A stretch of DNA of 64,000 nt, from contig NZ_RZIJ01000002.1 of the NCBI RefSeq assembly GCF_003989665.1, positions 124,001 through 188,000 on the forward strand, in the 5' to 3' direction. The translations under genes and the position numbers were made by a program. Position 1 is the stretch's first letter. Each line of letters begins with the position of its first letter. The notes beneath the pieces were generated by a model. That model had not been told where the DNA came from and did no database searches. It worked only from the letters and a program-made list of their open reading frames with translations. Below, piece after piece: positions 36,612-46,379 of this stretch. The stretch is from Azospirillum doebereinerae. GTDB lineage: Bacteria; Pseudomonadota; Alphaproteobacteria; Azospirillales; Azospirillaceae.

Positions 36612-36656
36612 TGCCCCCCAACCCTCCCCCGCTGAACGGGGGAGGGTTGGGGGGCA
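36612..36656. repeat. perfect 19-bp-stem hairpin repeat after tyrS
   Basis: TGCCCCCCAACCCTCCCCC and its exact complement GGGGGAGGGTTGGGGGGCA enclose GCTGAAC. It lies between the convergent tyrS and AsmA-like genes and can serve as terminator for both. The form (long pure-GC palindrome with GCTGAAC centre) suggests a dispersed intergenic repeat. Confidence 0.8.
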
Positions 36657-36680
36657 CAGCCAAGGCCGCCACCGAGCGGT

Positions 36681-39600
36681 TCAGCGCGCGTGCGACTCCG
36701 GCGATGGCCGGCTGTCCGGCACCGGGGTGGAGGTTCCCCCCTCACCCAGGAAGAACAGGTTGCGCAGGAAACCGGGCGCCAGCACCGCCAACGGGTTGAC
36801 GCTCACGTCGGGGTCCGACAGCGGCCCGCGCACATGCCACGTGGCCGAAAAGATGCCCTGCCCCTCGCCGCCGCTGAGCGCGTCGCCCAGCAGCGGGATC
36901 TGCCCGATCAGCCGGTTCAGCCCATAGACCGGCACGATGGTGCCGCGCAGGTTGGCGGTCTCCGTGTCGATGTCCACGTCGCCCTCCAGCGTCAGGCCCA
37001 GCGCGGAGCCCGAGGTGCGCAGATCCTTCAGCTTCAGCAGCCGGCCCTCCTTGCGGAACTCGGCGGACATGCGCCCGAAGTTCACGCCCTTGCCGCCGCC
37101 CAGCAGCTCGGCGAAACCCGAGGGCGAAATCGCGTTCAGCAGGCGCGCCAGCACCGGAACGTCGATCAGCGTGTAGTCGCGGATCTCCGCCTTGCCCTCG
37201 ATGGCGGCGTCGGCGCGCGGCTCCACCGAACGGCCGGTCAGGCGCAGCCGGCCGCCCTGCATCCGGTCGTTCAGGTCCATCGCCTTCAGCGCCTCGCCCA
37301 GATCGTCGGCGTCGATGGCCAGCGCGTAGACGCCCCCGGCGCCGGGCTTGTAGCGGATCGCCACCCCGCCGCCCGGTCCGCTGCGCCCGGCGACGTCCAG
37401 CAGGGTCCAGGCGTAGGCGTCGCGACGCATCGTGCCGGCGACCTGACGCAGGCGCCGCCCGTCGCCGAACACCACGGAGTTCAGCTTCAACTCCAGGTCC
37501 AGCGGCGTCTTTCGACCGTCGCCGGGGTCCGCCTTGCCCGGATCGGGCTGGCCGGTGTTGGGCTTGGCGACCAGATGGCGGGCGTCCAGGCTCTCGCCCG
37601 CGATGGTGCCGGCGTAGCCGCCGGACGCGCCGGACGCGGTTTTCGGGCGCACCAGCACATCGGCGCGCAGATCGGTCTGCCCAAGCTTCAGCGACGGCAC
37701 CACCACGCGCGCCACCCGCTTCCCGCCATCGGCCAGTTCCAGCTCCGCTTGGCCCCGCAGCCCGCCGGCCTCCACGGTCAGGCCGCTGATCCGGGTCGGG
37801 CGGTCCTTGTCGAACTCCAGCGCGAGCTTGCCGGCGCCGGGCTGACCGGGGGGTTTTTCCCATCCCAGCTCGGCGATCGACAGGCGGGTCTTCTCGAGAT
37901 TGAGGGTGGCGCCGAGCGCCAGCTTGTGGCGGCGGTCCACCGTGAACAGGATGTCGGCGCCCATCGGGCCGGTCACCCGCTCCTCCAGGTCGATGCCGTG
38001 GCCGCGCAGGTCGTCGGCCGTCACGTCGCCCTTGACCGTGATGCGGGTGCGCGGCCCCTTGGCGGTGGAGTCGAAGGATTCGCGCCAGTCGAGGGCGACC
38101 GGGATGCCATCCAGCTTGGTGGCGCCCTTGATGGTCATCGCCTTCAGGTCGAGCGCCAGCGACAGGTCGCCGTCGGTCGCGTTCAGCCCGGCCGCGACCT
38201 TCTCCACCCCGACGCCGCGCATCCGGCCGGTCACGTCGAGGTTCAGGTCCTCGACCTTCAGATCGGCCAGCAGCGGGAAGGAGAAATGCAGTTGCGCCTC
38301 GGCCGTGCCCTGGGTGCGCTTGGGGTCCAGCTCCAGCTTGGTCGGGTAGCCCAGCGGTGGCATGTCGATCAGCGTCAGGATCGAGCGCACCGGCCCCTGG
38401 ACCGGAACGCGGATGTCCATTGTCTCCTTGCCGATGTCGAGACCGGCGATCAGCACCTTGCCGTCGCCGACCTCGATGTCGCCGATGCGCCCGCCCTTGG
38501 TCTGGATGGCGAAGGTCTTGCCGTCGCTCGTCGCCTCCATCCCGGCGCCGGTCACCGGGGTCAGGTCGTGGAAATAGCGGACGGTGGCGTTCTCACCCAG
38601 GATGCGGGCGTTGAAACGGTCGAGCTTGGCCGCCTTCGGGTCGTCGAGCGGCAGGGACAGCGCGGCCTCCGCCGTAGCCTCCGTCACCGTGCCGGCCTTC
38701 ACGTTGGCGGTCACCCATTTCCGCGAATTGCGGGACAGGGTCTTCGGCCAGTAGCGGGGCAGATCGTCCAGCGCCACGCCGCGCGCGGCCACCGACGCCT
38801 CCACCACGGCGCGCCCGGCGCTTTCGGTGGCGGTCGCCCTGCCCTCGATGCGCGGTCCGGATGCGCCTTCGCCGAGCGTCACCTCCAGCTTTTCCACCTC
38901 CAGCCGGCCGGAAGCGCGGTCGCCCTGGACGCGCAGTTCGGCGGAGGCGACCGGCAGCGGGTCGTCGAACATCTCCGGGCGCAGGATGCGCCCGGCCCCG
39001 GCGCTCAGCGTGCCACGCACCGCCGTCGGCCGCAGCGCCGGATCGACGGTCAGCTCCACATCGCCCGACAGCGGCAGCTCGGCGGCGGCCAAAGGCGCCA
39101 GCGTGGGCGCCAGCGCCGCCACCGCAGCCGGCTGGAAACCGCCGACGCGCAGGCGCCCGCGCGCGCCACCGTCGGCCCCCTGGGTGCCGTCGAGGTCGAG
39201 CCCGGCCGTGTGCCCGCCGGCCGTCAGCGACAGGCTGGCGGTTGCCGACCGGCTGCCGTCGCGCTGTTCGTTCAGAATGCCCTTGGCGGCGAGGACGACC
39301 GGTTCGCCCCCGTCGGGGGCCGCGACCCGCAGCGACAGCGCGTCGAGCACAGCCCGGCGCTCGCCGATGTCCAGGCTGCCGCGCGCCGACAGGCCGGCGA
39401 CCGCGAAGGGTTCCGGACGCAGTTCGGGCAACGCGACGCTTCCCGCCCCGCCGCGCAGGTCGAAGCCGATGCGGAGCGGCTGGAAACGCTCGTCGAGCTT
39501 GGCGTCCAACCGCCCGCCCAACGGCAGCGACACCGCCGACAGGGGCGCCAGCGCCGGCCCGATGGAGGCCATCTCCGCCGGGGCCAGCCCGTCGAAGGTC

Positions 39601-40370
39601 ACCGCCAAATCGGTCGTGCCGTCGGCGTTGTGGTAGCTGCCGCTCGCCGCGACGGTCACCGGCCGGCCACCGTCGCGCTGCGACGCGTCGAGCGTCAGCC
39701 GCGCCGTCGCCTGGGTTCCCTGGTCGTCGCGGACCAGCACGATGTCGGCGCGCTTGGCGTGCCAGGACAAATCCAGCATCCGGTTGGTGACCGTCAGGTC
39801 GGCGCCGGTCACCGACAGGCGGCGCAGCAGCCCCATCGGTCGGTCGATGTCGGGGGCGCTGCGCAGGCTCGCCACGAGTTCCTGCAACAGGTCCGGCCGG
39901 TCGTCGGGCTGGTCGGGCAGGGTCGCCGCGTCGGTGCGCACGTCGAAGGCCAGACTGCCGTCGGCGCGCCGCAGCACCTCGACGCGCGGCCGGACCAGTT
40001 CGAGCCGGGTCGGCGACAGCTTTCCCCGGAACAGCGCGGCGACGGACAGGCCGAGGCCCATTTCCGGCACCGCCGCCAGCTCCGCCCCGTCGGCGTTCAC
40101 CGCCCGCACCCGCCGCGCCCGCAGGTCGAGGCGGCGCGGCCCGGTCCCGGATTCCGCGTCCTCGGACTCCAGCGACAGCACCAGCTCGCCGACCTGCACG
40201 GCGAAGCGCCCCTGGGGGTCGCGGAGCGCCTCCTCGAGACGGGGAATCAGCGGGTCGAGCGCGATGGGACCTTGCGCCAGCCGCCACGCGAACAGCCCGG
40301 CGGTGGCGATGGAAACCACCGCGACGCCGGCCAGCGTCACGCCGACGATCCTGGCGGTGCGGCGGATCAA
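36681..40370 (-). CDS. AsmA-like/YhdP-type envelope protein
   Basis: A 1229-residue protein anchored by one N-terminal transmembrane helix (residues 7-29), the rest periplasmic and beta-rich. It has the DUF3971 and AsmA-like C-terminal pattern (SGFAELLGGGKGVNFGRMSAEF, GLNRLIGQIPLLGDALSGGEGQGIFSATWHVRGPLSDPDVSVNPL). Relatives such as YhdP and TamB form hydrophobic grooves that move phospholipids to the outer membrane; the same role is likely here. It is transcribed divergently from glnE. Confidence 0.9.
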   Translation of the reverse strand: MIRRTARIVGVTLAGVAVVSIATAGLFAWRLAQGPIALDPLIPRLEEALRDPQGRFAVQVGELVLSLESEDAESGTGPRRLDLRARRVRAVNADGAELAAVPEMGLGLSVAALFRGKLSPTRLELVRPRVEVLRRADGSLAFDVRTDAATLPDQPDDRPDLLQELVASLRSAPDIDRPMGLLRRLSVTGADLTVTNRMLDLSWHAKRADIVLVRDDQGTQATARLTLDASQRDGGRPVTVAASGSYHNADGTTDLAVTFDGLAPAEMASIGPALAPLSAVSLPLGGRLDAKLDERFQPLRIGFDLRGGAGSVALPELRPEPFAVAGLSARGSLDIGERRAVLDALSLRVAAPDGGEPVVLAAKGILNEQRDGSRSATASLSLTAGGHTAGLDLDGTQGADGGARGRLRVGGFQPAAVAALAPTLAPLAAAELPLSGDVELTVDPALRPTAVRGTLSAGAGRILRPEMFDDPLPVASAELRVQGDRASGRLEVEKLEVTLGEGASGPRIEGRATATESAGRAVVEASVAARGVALDDLPRYWPKTLSRNSRKWVTANVKAGTVTEATAEAALSLPLDDPKAAKLDRFNARILGENATVRYFHDLTPVTGAGMEATSDGKTFAIQTKGGRIGDIEVGDGKVLIAGLDIGKETMDIRVPVQGPVRSILTLIDMPPLGYPTKLELDPKRTQGTAEAQLHFSFPLLADLKVEDLNLDVTGRMRGVGVEKVAAGLNATDGDLSLALDLKAMTIKGATKLDGIPVALDWRESFDSTAKGPRTRITVKGDVTADDLRGHGIDLEERVTGPMGADILFTVDRRHKLALGATLNLEKTRLSIAELGWEKPPGQPGAGKLALEFDKDRPTRISGLTVEAGGLRGQAELELADGGKRVARVVVPSLKLGQTDLRADVLVRPKTASGASGGYAGTIAGESLDARHLVAKPNTGQPDPGKADPGDGRKTPLDLELKLNSVVFGDGRRLRQVAGTMRRDAYAWTLLDVAGRSGPGGGVAIRYKPGAGGVYALAIDADDLGEALKAMDLNDRMQGGRLRLTGRSVEPRADAAIEGKAEIRDYTLIDVPVLARLLNAISPSGFAELLGGGKGVNFGRMSAEFRKEGRLLKLKDLRTSGSALGLTLEGDVDIDTETANLRGTIVPVYGLNRLIGQIPLLGDALSGGEGQGIFSATWHVRGPLSDPDVSVNPLAVLAPGFLRNLFFLGEGGTSTPVPDSRPSPESHAR

Positions 40371-40469
40371 GGACGGCCCCGGTCCGAACAGCGGTCAATC
40401 GCCCGGTTGACGCAATCCCTCAAGGCGTGCAGGTTTTTGCCCATGATTTGAGCAGGAAAGCCCGGTCCC

Positions 40470-43400
40470 ATGCCCATGTTCTCGCCCACAGCCCTTCCCA
40501 AAGCCTTCGACGCCGCCCAAGCCGCGCTGGGGCTGGAGCGTTGGCGCCAGCAGGCGGCGGCCGCCGAACCCGAACTCCGGACATGGGCCGCAGGCTTCGC
40601 CGACTCAACCCCCGGCCGGACCCTGATCGAGGCGCTGTGCGGCAACAGCCCGTATCTCGGCCACGCCCTGACGCGCGAGTTGCCCTTCGTCCGAAGCGTG
40701 GCGGAGGACGGCTTCGACGCCAGCTTCGCCGCGCTGCTGACGGCGCTGGAGACCGAACACGCCGGGGAACGCGCCATGGACCGGCTGATGACCGGGCTGC
40801 GGCTGGCCAAGCGGCGGGCGGCGCTGCTGATCGCCATGGCCGACATCGCCGGAATCTGGACGCTGGAGCGGGTCACCGGCGCGCTGTCCGACCTCGCGGA
40901 GACGGCCGTGAGGCTGGCCGCCGCGCATCTGCTGCGGCGGGCCGGCGAGGCGGGCACGCTGACGCTTCCGGATCCGGAACGTCCGTGGGTGGGGTCGGGA
41001 CTGATCGTTCTCGGCATGGGCAAGCTTGGGGGGCGCGAACTGAACTACTCCAGCGACATCGACCTGATCGTCCTATACGACGACGCCGTTGTGCGGACGC
41101 CCCAGCCGGACAACCTCGCCCGTACGTTCATCCGTATCGCGCGCGATCTTGTGCGCATTATGGATGAACACACCAAGGACGGCTACGTCTTCCGCACCGA
41201 CCTGCGGCTGCGCCCCGACCCGGGCGCCACGCCGCTGGCGGTTTCCGTGTCGGCGGCCGAAATTTATTACGGCAGCGTCGGGCAGAACTGGGAGCGCGCG
41301 GCCATGATCAAGGCCCGCGTCATCGCCGGGGACCCGGAGGCCGGGGCGAATTTCCTGCGCTTCCTGGAGCCCTTCATCTGGCGCCGCAACCTGGATTTCG
41401 CGGCGATCCAGGACATCCATTCGATCAAGCGCCAGATCAACGCCCACAAGGGCCACCGCGAGGTGACGGTCAACGGCCACGACATCAAGGTCGGGCGCGG
41501 CGGCATCCGCGAGATCGAGTTCTTCGCCCAGACCCAGCAGCTCATCTTCGGCGGCCGCGACACCCGCGTGCGCATCGCCCCGACGCTGCGCGCCAACCAG
41601 GCCCTCTGCGACATCGGCCGCGTGCCGCAGCAGACGGTGGACGAGCTGGCCGAGGCCTACCGCTTCCTGCGCCGGGTCGAGCACCGCATCCAGATGACCA
41701 ACGACCAGCAGACCCACCGCATCCCCGCCGACGATGCGGGCGTGGCGCAGTTGGCGGTGTTCCTCGGCTACGACGACCCCGCCGCGTTCCGCGCCGACCT
41801 GCTGACCCGCCTCGGCCGGGTCGAGGACCGCTACGCCGAGCTGTTCGAGGAGGCGCCGTCGCTGTCCGGCCCCGGCAACCTCGTCTTCACCGGCACCGAC
41901 GACGACCCCGGCACGGTGGAGACGCTGCGCGGCATGGGCTACGCCGACCCCAGCCGGGTCATCGCCGTGGTGTCGTCCTGGCACCGGGGCCGCTACCGCG
42001 CCACCCGCTCCGCCCGCGCGCGCGAGCTGCTGACCGAGCTGACCCCGGCCCTGCTGACCGATCTGGCGAAGACGCCCGCCCCCGACACGGCGCTGATGAA
42101 CGTCGACGGCTTCCTGGAGAAGCTGCCGGCCGGCGTCGGGCTGTTCTCGCTGTTCGTCGCCAACCCGTGGCTGCTGGAACTGGTCGCCGAGATCATGGGC
42201 ACGGCGCCGCAGCTGGCCGCCACCCTGTCGCGCAACCCGTCGCTGCTGGACGCCGTGATCTCGCCCGACTTCTTCGACCCGCTGCCGGCCAAGGACCAGG
42301 GGCTGGCCGACGACCACGCCCGCGTGATGGCCGCCGCCCGCGATTTCGAGGACGCCCTGACCCTGTCGCGGCGCTGGACCAACGACCAGCGCTTCCGCGC
42401 CGGCGCCCACATCCTGCGCGGCATCACCGACGGCGACCGCTGCGGCGCCTTCCTGGCCGACCTCGCCGACATCGTCGTCCCCGATCTCGCCCGCCGCGTC
42501 GAGGAGGAGTTCGCCGCCCGCCACGGCCGCATGCCCGGCGGGGCTTGGGTGGTGGTGGCGATGGGCAAGCTGGGCAGCCGGCAGTTGACCATCACCTCGG
42601 ACATCGACCTGATCGTCATCTACGACGTGCGGGGGGACGTGGCCGGCGAGGCCCGCGTGTCGGACGGCGCCAAGCCGCTGTCGCCCAACGAGTACTACAT
42701 CAAGCTGACCCAGCGGCTGACCAACGCCATCACCGCGCCGATGGCCGACGGCCGGCTCTACGAGGTCGACATGCGGTTGCGCCCGTCGGGCAACGCCGGG
42801 CCGCTGGCGACCTCGCTCGACGCCTTCGTCAAGTATCAGGCGACCGACGCCTGGACCTGGGAGCAGATGGCCCTGACCCGCGCCCGCGTGATCGGCGGCG
42901 ACCCGGCGCTGGCCGGGCGGGTGGAGGCCGCGATCCGCGCCGCGCTGACCGCGCCGCGCGATCCGGACAAGCTGCTGTGGGACGTCGCCGACATGCGCCG
43001 CCGGATCGACAAGGAATTCGGCACCCCCAACCCCTGGAACGTCAAATACGCGCGCGGCGGGCTGATCGACCTCGAATTCATCGCCCAATACCTGCAACTG
43101 CGCCACGGGCACGACCGGCCCGACATCCTGAACATCGGCACCGTGCTGGCCCTGCGCAACGCGGCGCGCACCGGGGCGCTCGATCCGGAAGTGGCGCTGG
43201 AGCTGGAATCGGCGGTGCGGCTGTGGCGGCGGGTGCAGGGCTTCCTGCGGCTGACCACCGCCGGGGTGCTCGACCCGGAGCAGGTGTCGCCGACCCTGCT
43301 GGCCGGTCTGGCGCGCGCCGCCTTCCCGGCCTCCCAGGCAGACGGGGAGGAGGCGGTTGACTTCGCCGCGCTCGACAGCAGAATCCGCGCCGTCGCCGCC

Positions 43401-43490
43401 CGCGCCCACGCTCATTACAAGAGCCTGGTCGAGGAGCCGGCGGCGCGCCTCACCCCGCCCGCCTCCCATCAGGAACAAAAACTGCCATGA
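40470..43490 (+). CDS. glnE: glutamine synthetase adenylyltransferase / deadenylylase
   Basis: A 1006-residue bifunctional enzyme that adds AMP to a tyrosine of glutamine synthetase when nitrogen is rich and removes it when nitrogen is poor. Both nucleotidyltransferase domains are intact: GMGKLGGRELNYSSDIDLI near residue 182 (deadenylylation) and AMGKLGSRQLTITSDIDLI near residue 696 (adenylylation), each followed by its helical GlnD_UR_UTase domain. Its stop overlaps the bcp start (ATGA). Confidence 0.97.
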   Translation: MPMFSPTALPKAFDAAQAALGLERWRQQAAAAEPELRTWAAGFADSTPGRTLIEALCGNSPYLGHALTRELPFVRSVAEDGFDASFAALLTALETEHAGERAMDRLMTGLRLAKRRAALLIAMADIAGIWTLERVTGALSDLAETAVRLAAAHLLRRAGEAGTLTLPDPERPWVGSGLIVLGMGKLGGRELNYSSDIDLIVLYDDAVVRTPQPDNLARTFIRIARDLVRIMDEHTKDGYVFRTDLRLRPDPGATPLAVSVSAAEIYYGSVGQNWERAAMIKARVIAGDPEAGANFLRFLEPFIWRRNLDFAAIQDIHSIKRQINAHKGHREVTVNGHDIKVGRGGIREIEFFAQTQQLIFGGRDTRVRIAPTLRANQALCDIGRVPQQTVDELAEAYRFLRRVEHRIQMTNDQQTHRIPADDAGVAQLAVFLGYDDPAAFRADLLTRLGRVEDRYAELFEEAPSLSGPGNLVFTGTDDDPGTVETLRGMGYADPSRVIAVVSSWHRGRYRATRSARARELLTELTPALLTDLAKTPAPDTALMNVDGFLEKLPAGVGLFSLFVANPWLLELVAEIMGTAPQLAATLSRNPSLLDAVISPDFFDPLPAKDQGLADDHARVMAAARDFEDALTLSRRWTNDQRFRAGAHILRGITDGDRCGAFLADLADIVVPDLARRVEEEFAARHGRMPGGAWVVVAMGKLGSRQLTITSDIDLIVIYDVRGDVAGEARVSDGAKPLSPNEYYIKLTQRLTNAITAPMADGRLYEVDMRLRPSGNAGPLATSLDAFVKYQATDAWTWEQMALTRARVIGGDPALAGRVEAAIRAALTAPRDPDKLLWDVADMRRRIDKEFGTPNPWNVKYARGGLIDLEFIAQYLQLRHGHDRPDILNIGTVLALRNAARTGALDPEVALELESAVRLWRRVQGFLRLTTAGVLDPEQVSPTLLAGLARAAFPASQADGEEAVDFAALDSRIRAVAARAHAHYKSLVEEPAARLTPPASHQEQKLP

Positions 43491-43951
43491 GCGTCGAAAT
43501 CGGAACCGCCGCCCCGGACTTCACCATGCCGACCGACGGCGGCGGCAGCGTCACGCTGTCGGCCCTGCGCGGCAAGCCGGTGGTGCTGTATTTCTACCCG
43601 AAGGACGACACCTCGGGCTGCACCTCGCAGGCCTGCGGGTTCCGCGACCAGTTGCCGGACTTCTCCGCCGTGGATGCGACCGTGATCGGCGTGTCGAAGG
43701 ACAGCGTCGCCAGCCACGACAAGTTCAAGGCCAAGCACGAACTGACCTTCACGCTGGCGTCCGACACCGACGGCAGCGTGTCCGAGGCCTACGGCGTCTG
43801 GGTGGAGAAGAGCATGTACGGCCGCAAATACATGGGGCTGGAGCGCGCCACCTTCCTGATCGACAAGGACGGCGTGGTCCAGCAGGTCTGGCGCAAGGTG
43901 AAGGTCACCGGCCACGTCGCCGCCGTGCTGAAGGCGGTCAAGGCGCTCTAG
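43487..43951 (+). CDS. bcp: thioredoxin-dependent peroxiredoxin (Bcp type)
   Basis: A 154-residue cytosolic peroxiredoxin that reduces hydrogen and organic peroxides. The peroxidatic Cys is in DDTSGCTSQACGFRD with the resolving Cys five residues on, the atypical 2-Cys arrangement of Bcp/PrxQ. The Thr of the active site is replaced in TSGC (usual TPGC). The arginine (ERATFLID) is present. The gene overlaps glnE by 4 bp and is coupled to it. Confidence 0.94.
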   Translation: MSVEIGTAAPDFTMPTDGGGSVTLSALRGKPVVLYFYPKDDTSGCTSQACGFRDQLPDFSAVDATVIGVSKDSVASHDKFKAKHELTFTLASDTDGSVSEAYGVWVEKSMYGRKYMGLERATFLIDKDGVVQQVWRKVKVTGHVAAVLKAVKAL

Positions 43952-44131
43952 GCATGCTTCTTTGGGAGGAGAGGCGGCGCCTGCGGCAACGCGCCCCTTT
44001 CCCCGCCGCCCTCATGCGTTAGGATGTGCCCGCTCCAACCGAAGAGCGCGGACGAGTCCGGACCACCGGGCCGTCCAAAGACCAGATGCTGCCCGATAGT
44101 CCACTCTCAACAAAAACAAGGACACAGCATC

Positions 44132-44599
44132 ATGGCACACACCCGCCTTCTGCGCGCCGTCACCCTGGCGGCGGGCTTGTTCACGGCCGCCGTCGCTCCG
44201 GCGCTGGCCGTGCCCTCCACCCCCGATCAGGCCAAGGCGCTGGTCCAGGACGCCGTTGCCTATCTGAAGGCCAAGGGACCGGCGGAGGCCGCCAAGGCCT
44301 TCAACGATCCCAAGGGCGGTTTCGTCCGGCAGGATCTCTACGTCTTCGTGTTCGACAAGGCCGGTCGTTACGTGGCCTCGGGCGGCAACCCGTCGCTGAG
44401 CGGCCAGGACGCGGCGGGTCTGACCGACGCGGAGGGCAAGCCCATCGTGCAGGACATGATGAAAGCCACCGCCGCCAACCCGGCCGGCGTGGTCGAGTAT
44501 GTCTGGCTGAACCGCGCCAGCAACAAGGTGGAGCACAAGCACTCCTACATCGTCCGCGAGGGCGATTACCTTGTCGGCAGCGGGTATTACACGGAGTAG
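44132..44599 (+). CDS. secreted single-Cache protein
   Basis: A 155-residue exported protein made of a signal peptide (residues 1-26) and one Cache-type sensor domain: ALVQDAVAYLKAKGPAEAAKAFND, then DLYVFVFDKAGRYVASGG and a C-terminal HSYIVREGDYLVGSGYY. It has no membrane helix or signalling output. Such stand-alone domains resemble the ligand-binding part of chemoreceptors, so it may be a binding protein or partner of a sensor. Ligand unknown. ATG 44132 is the only start before the signal peptide. Confidence 0.85.
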   Translation: MAHTRLLRAVTLAAGLFTAAVAPALAVPSTPDQAKALVQDAVAYLKAKGPAEAAKAFNDPKGGFVRQDLYVFVFDKAGRYVASGGNPSLSGQDAAGLTDAEGKPIVQDMMKATAANPAGVVEYVWLNRASNKVEHKHSYIVREGDYLVGSGYYTE

Positions 44600-44609
44600 G
44601 TTCTTTTTG

Positions 44610-44762
44610 CCCTCTCCCGCCCCGGGAGAGGGAGGGGACCCATGCGGAGCATGGGGAGGGTGAGGGGCTATCGGGGCATGGATTGCGTACCACGGCCGAT
44701 AGCCCCTCACCCTTCCCACCGCTGCGCGGCGGGCCCCTTCCCTCTCCCGGGACGGGAGAGGG
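44610..44762. repeat. 153-bp MITE-like palindromic element
   Basis: Both ends carry CCCTCTCCCG and CGGGAGAGGG. The two halves are near-perfect inverted copies over about 65 bp, including an identical TGAGGGGCTATCGG arm (44661-44674) and CCGATAGCCCCTCA (44696-44709). It occupies almost the whole gap between the convergent Cache and spoVR genes. It has no coding capacity. Dispersed CTCTCCC/GGGAGAG elements are known from proteobacterial genomes. Confidence 0.8.
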
Positions 44763-44769
44763 ATACAAC

Positions 44770-46323
44770 TCACCCACCCACGCCGCTGGGCGCGGTCACC
44801 GCGTGTTCCTTCAGGATCGCCTCGGAGATCGACGACACCTCGATCAGCTGCACCTCGTAGCCCCAGAGGTTGGCGATGTGGCGCAGCACGGCCTTGGCGT
44901 CGCTTTCATCCAGCAGCACGCCGTTGGTGACGCGGTGGTGCAGGATCAGCTTGCGGTCGCCGGCCAAATCGACGTCGACGATCTGGATATCCGGCTCCAG
45001 GTAGCCCAGGTCGTACTGCCGGGCCAGCATCTTGCGCAGCGAGCGGTAGCCGCGCTCGTTGTGGATGTGGTCCACCAGCAGATAGGGGTCCTCGGCGTCG
45101 TCGCGCACGCTGAACATCTTCAGCTTCCGCATCAGCTGCGGGCTGAGGTATTGCAGGATGAAGCTCTCGTCGCGGTAGTTCGCCCAGGCGTCGCGCACGG
45201 CGGCCATGCCGTCGCCCCGGCCGGCCAGATCGGGGAACCACTGGCGGTCCTCCTCGGTCGGCTTCTCGGCGATGCGGACGATGTCCTGCATCATCGCGAA
45301 GCCCAGCGCGTAGGGGTTGATGCCCGAGAAGCGCTTGTCGTCGAACTCCGGCTGGAAGACGACCGAGGTGTGGGAGTGCAGGAACTCCAGGAAGGCGCCT
45401 TCGCTGATCTGCCCGGTCTCGTGCAGCCGGCTCATGATCTGGTAATGGACGTAGGTCGCGCAGCCCTCGTTCATCACCTTGGTCTGTTTCTGCGGGTAGA
45501 AATACTGCGCGATGTGGCGGACGATGCGCAGCAGCTCGCGCTGCCAATGCTCCAGCCGGGGCGCCTTCTTTTCCAGGAAGTAGAGGATGTTCTCCTCGGG
45601 AAGGCCCAGCAGCTTCTTGCGCTCCGACACCGATTTGGGCGGGCGCTGGCCGGCGGCGGGCTTGGGCACCGTGCGCCACAAATCGTTGAAGGTCTGGTCC
45701 TGGTATTCCTGCCGCTCGCGCTCCCGCTTCTGCTCCAGCCGCAGATCGAGCGAGCGCTTCTTGGGATACTTGTGAACGCCCTGGTTCATCAGCGCGTGCG
45801 CCGCGTCGAGCACGCGCTCCACGGCGGCGTGGCCGTAGCGCTCCTCGCACTGGCTGATGAAGGTCTTGGCGAATTCCAGATAGTCGAGGATGCCCTCGGC
45901 GTCCGTCCATTGCTGGAAGAGCTGGTTGTTCTTGAAGAAATGGTTGTGCCCGAAGGCCGCGTGGGCGATGACCAGCGTCTGCATCGTCATGGTGTTCTCT
46001 TCCATGATGTAGCTGATGCAGGGGCTGGAGTTGATGACGATCTCATAGGCCAAGCCACGATAGCCCTTGCGGTACATCATTTCGTCACGCGCGAAATGCT
46101 TGCCGAAGGACCAATGCTTGTACATCAGCGGCATGCCGATCGAGGAATAGGCGTCGAGCATCTGCTCGGCCGTGATGACCTCGATCTGGTTGGGATAGAC
46201 GTCGAGGCCCATCTCCTTCAGCGCGATGTGTTCGATGGCGTCGTAGACGCGCTTGACCTTGTCGTAGTCCCAGTCCACGCCGTCGTACAGCAGCGTGCCA
46301 GGCTTGGTGATCACAACGCTCAT
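44770..46323 (-). CDS. SpoVR family protein (YcgB-like)
   Basis: A 517-residue member of the SpoVR/YcgB family. Typical blocks are GMPLMYKHWSFGKHFARDE, YEIVINSSPCISYIMEENTMTMQTLVIAHA, HNHFFKNN and KVMNEGCATYVHY. Its molecular activity is unknown; the Glu/His-rich blocks could bind metal. It is the last gene of the prkA-yeaH-spoVR operon, conserved across bacteria, spore-forming or not. In E. coli the homologues are stress- and nitrogen-starvation-regulated. Confidence 0.95.
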   Translation of the reverse strand: MSVVITKPGTLLYDGVDWDYDKVKRVYDAIEHIALKEMGLDVYPNQIEVITAEQMLDAYSSIGMPLMYKHWSFGKHFARDEMMYRKGYRGLAYEIVINSSPCISYIMEENTMTMQTLVIAHAAFGHNHFFKNNQLFQQWTDAEGILDYLEFAKTFISQCEERYGHAAVERVLDAAHALMNQGVHKYPKKRSLDLRLEQKRERERQEYQDQTFNDLWRTVPKPAAGQRPPKSVSERKKLLGLPEENILYFLEKKAPRLEHWQRELLRIVRHIAQYFYPQKQTKVMNEGCATYVHYQIMSRLHETGQISEGAFLEFLHSHTSVVFQPEFDDKRFSGINPYALGFAMMQDIVRIAEKPTEEDRQWFPDLAGRGDGMAAVRDAWANYRDESFILQYLSPQLMRKLKMFSVRDDAEDPYLLVDHIHNERGYRSLRKMLARQYDLGYLEPDIQIVDVDLAGDRKLILHHRVTNGVLLDESDAKAVLRHIANLWGYEVQLIEVSSISEAILKEHAVTAPSGVGG

Positions 46324-46379
46324 CCTCGGCCTCCCCCAACCTTCCGCGTGCGGAAGGAATCAAATGTCCCGATGCCGCC

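Noticed and set aside
36690..40451. A 1253-codon open frame antisense to the AsmA-like gene
   Set aside because: His/Arg/Gln-rich low-complexity translation without domains. It is a mirror of GC-rich codon use in the real gene.
44610..44762. CRISPR-like repeats
   Set aside because: The repeated units are inverted ends of one palindrome, not evenly spaced direct repeats.
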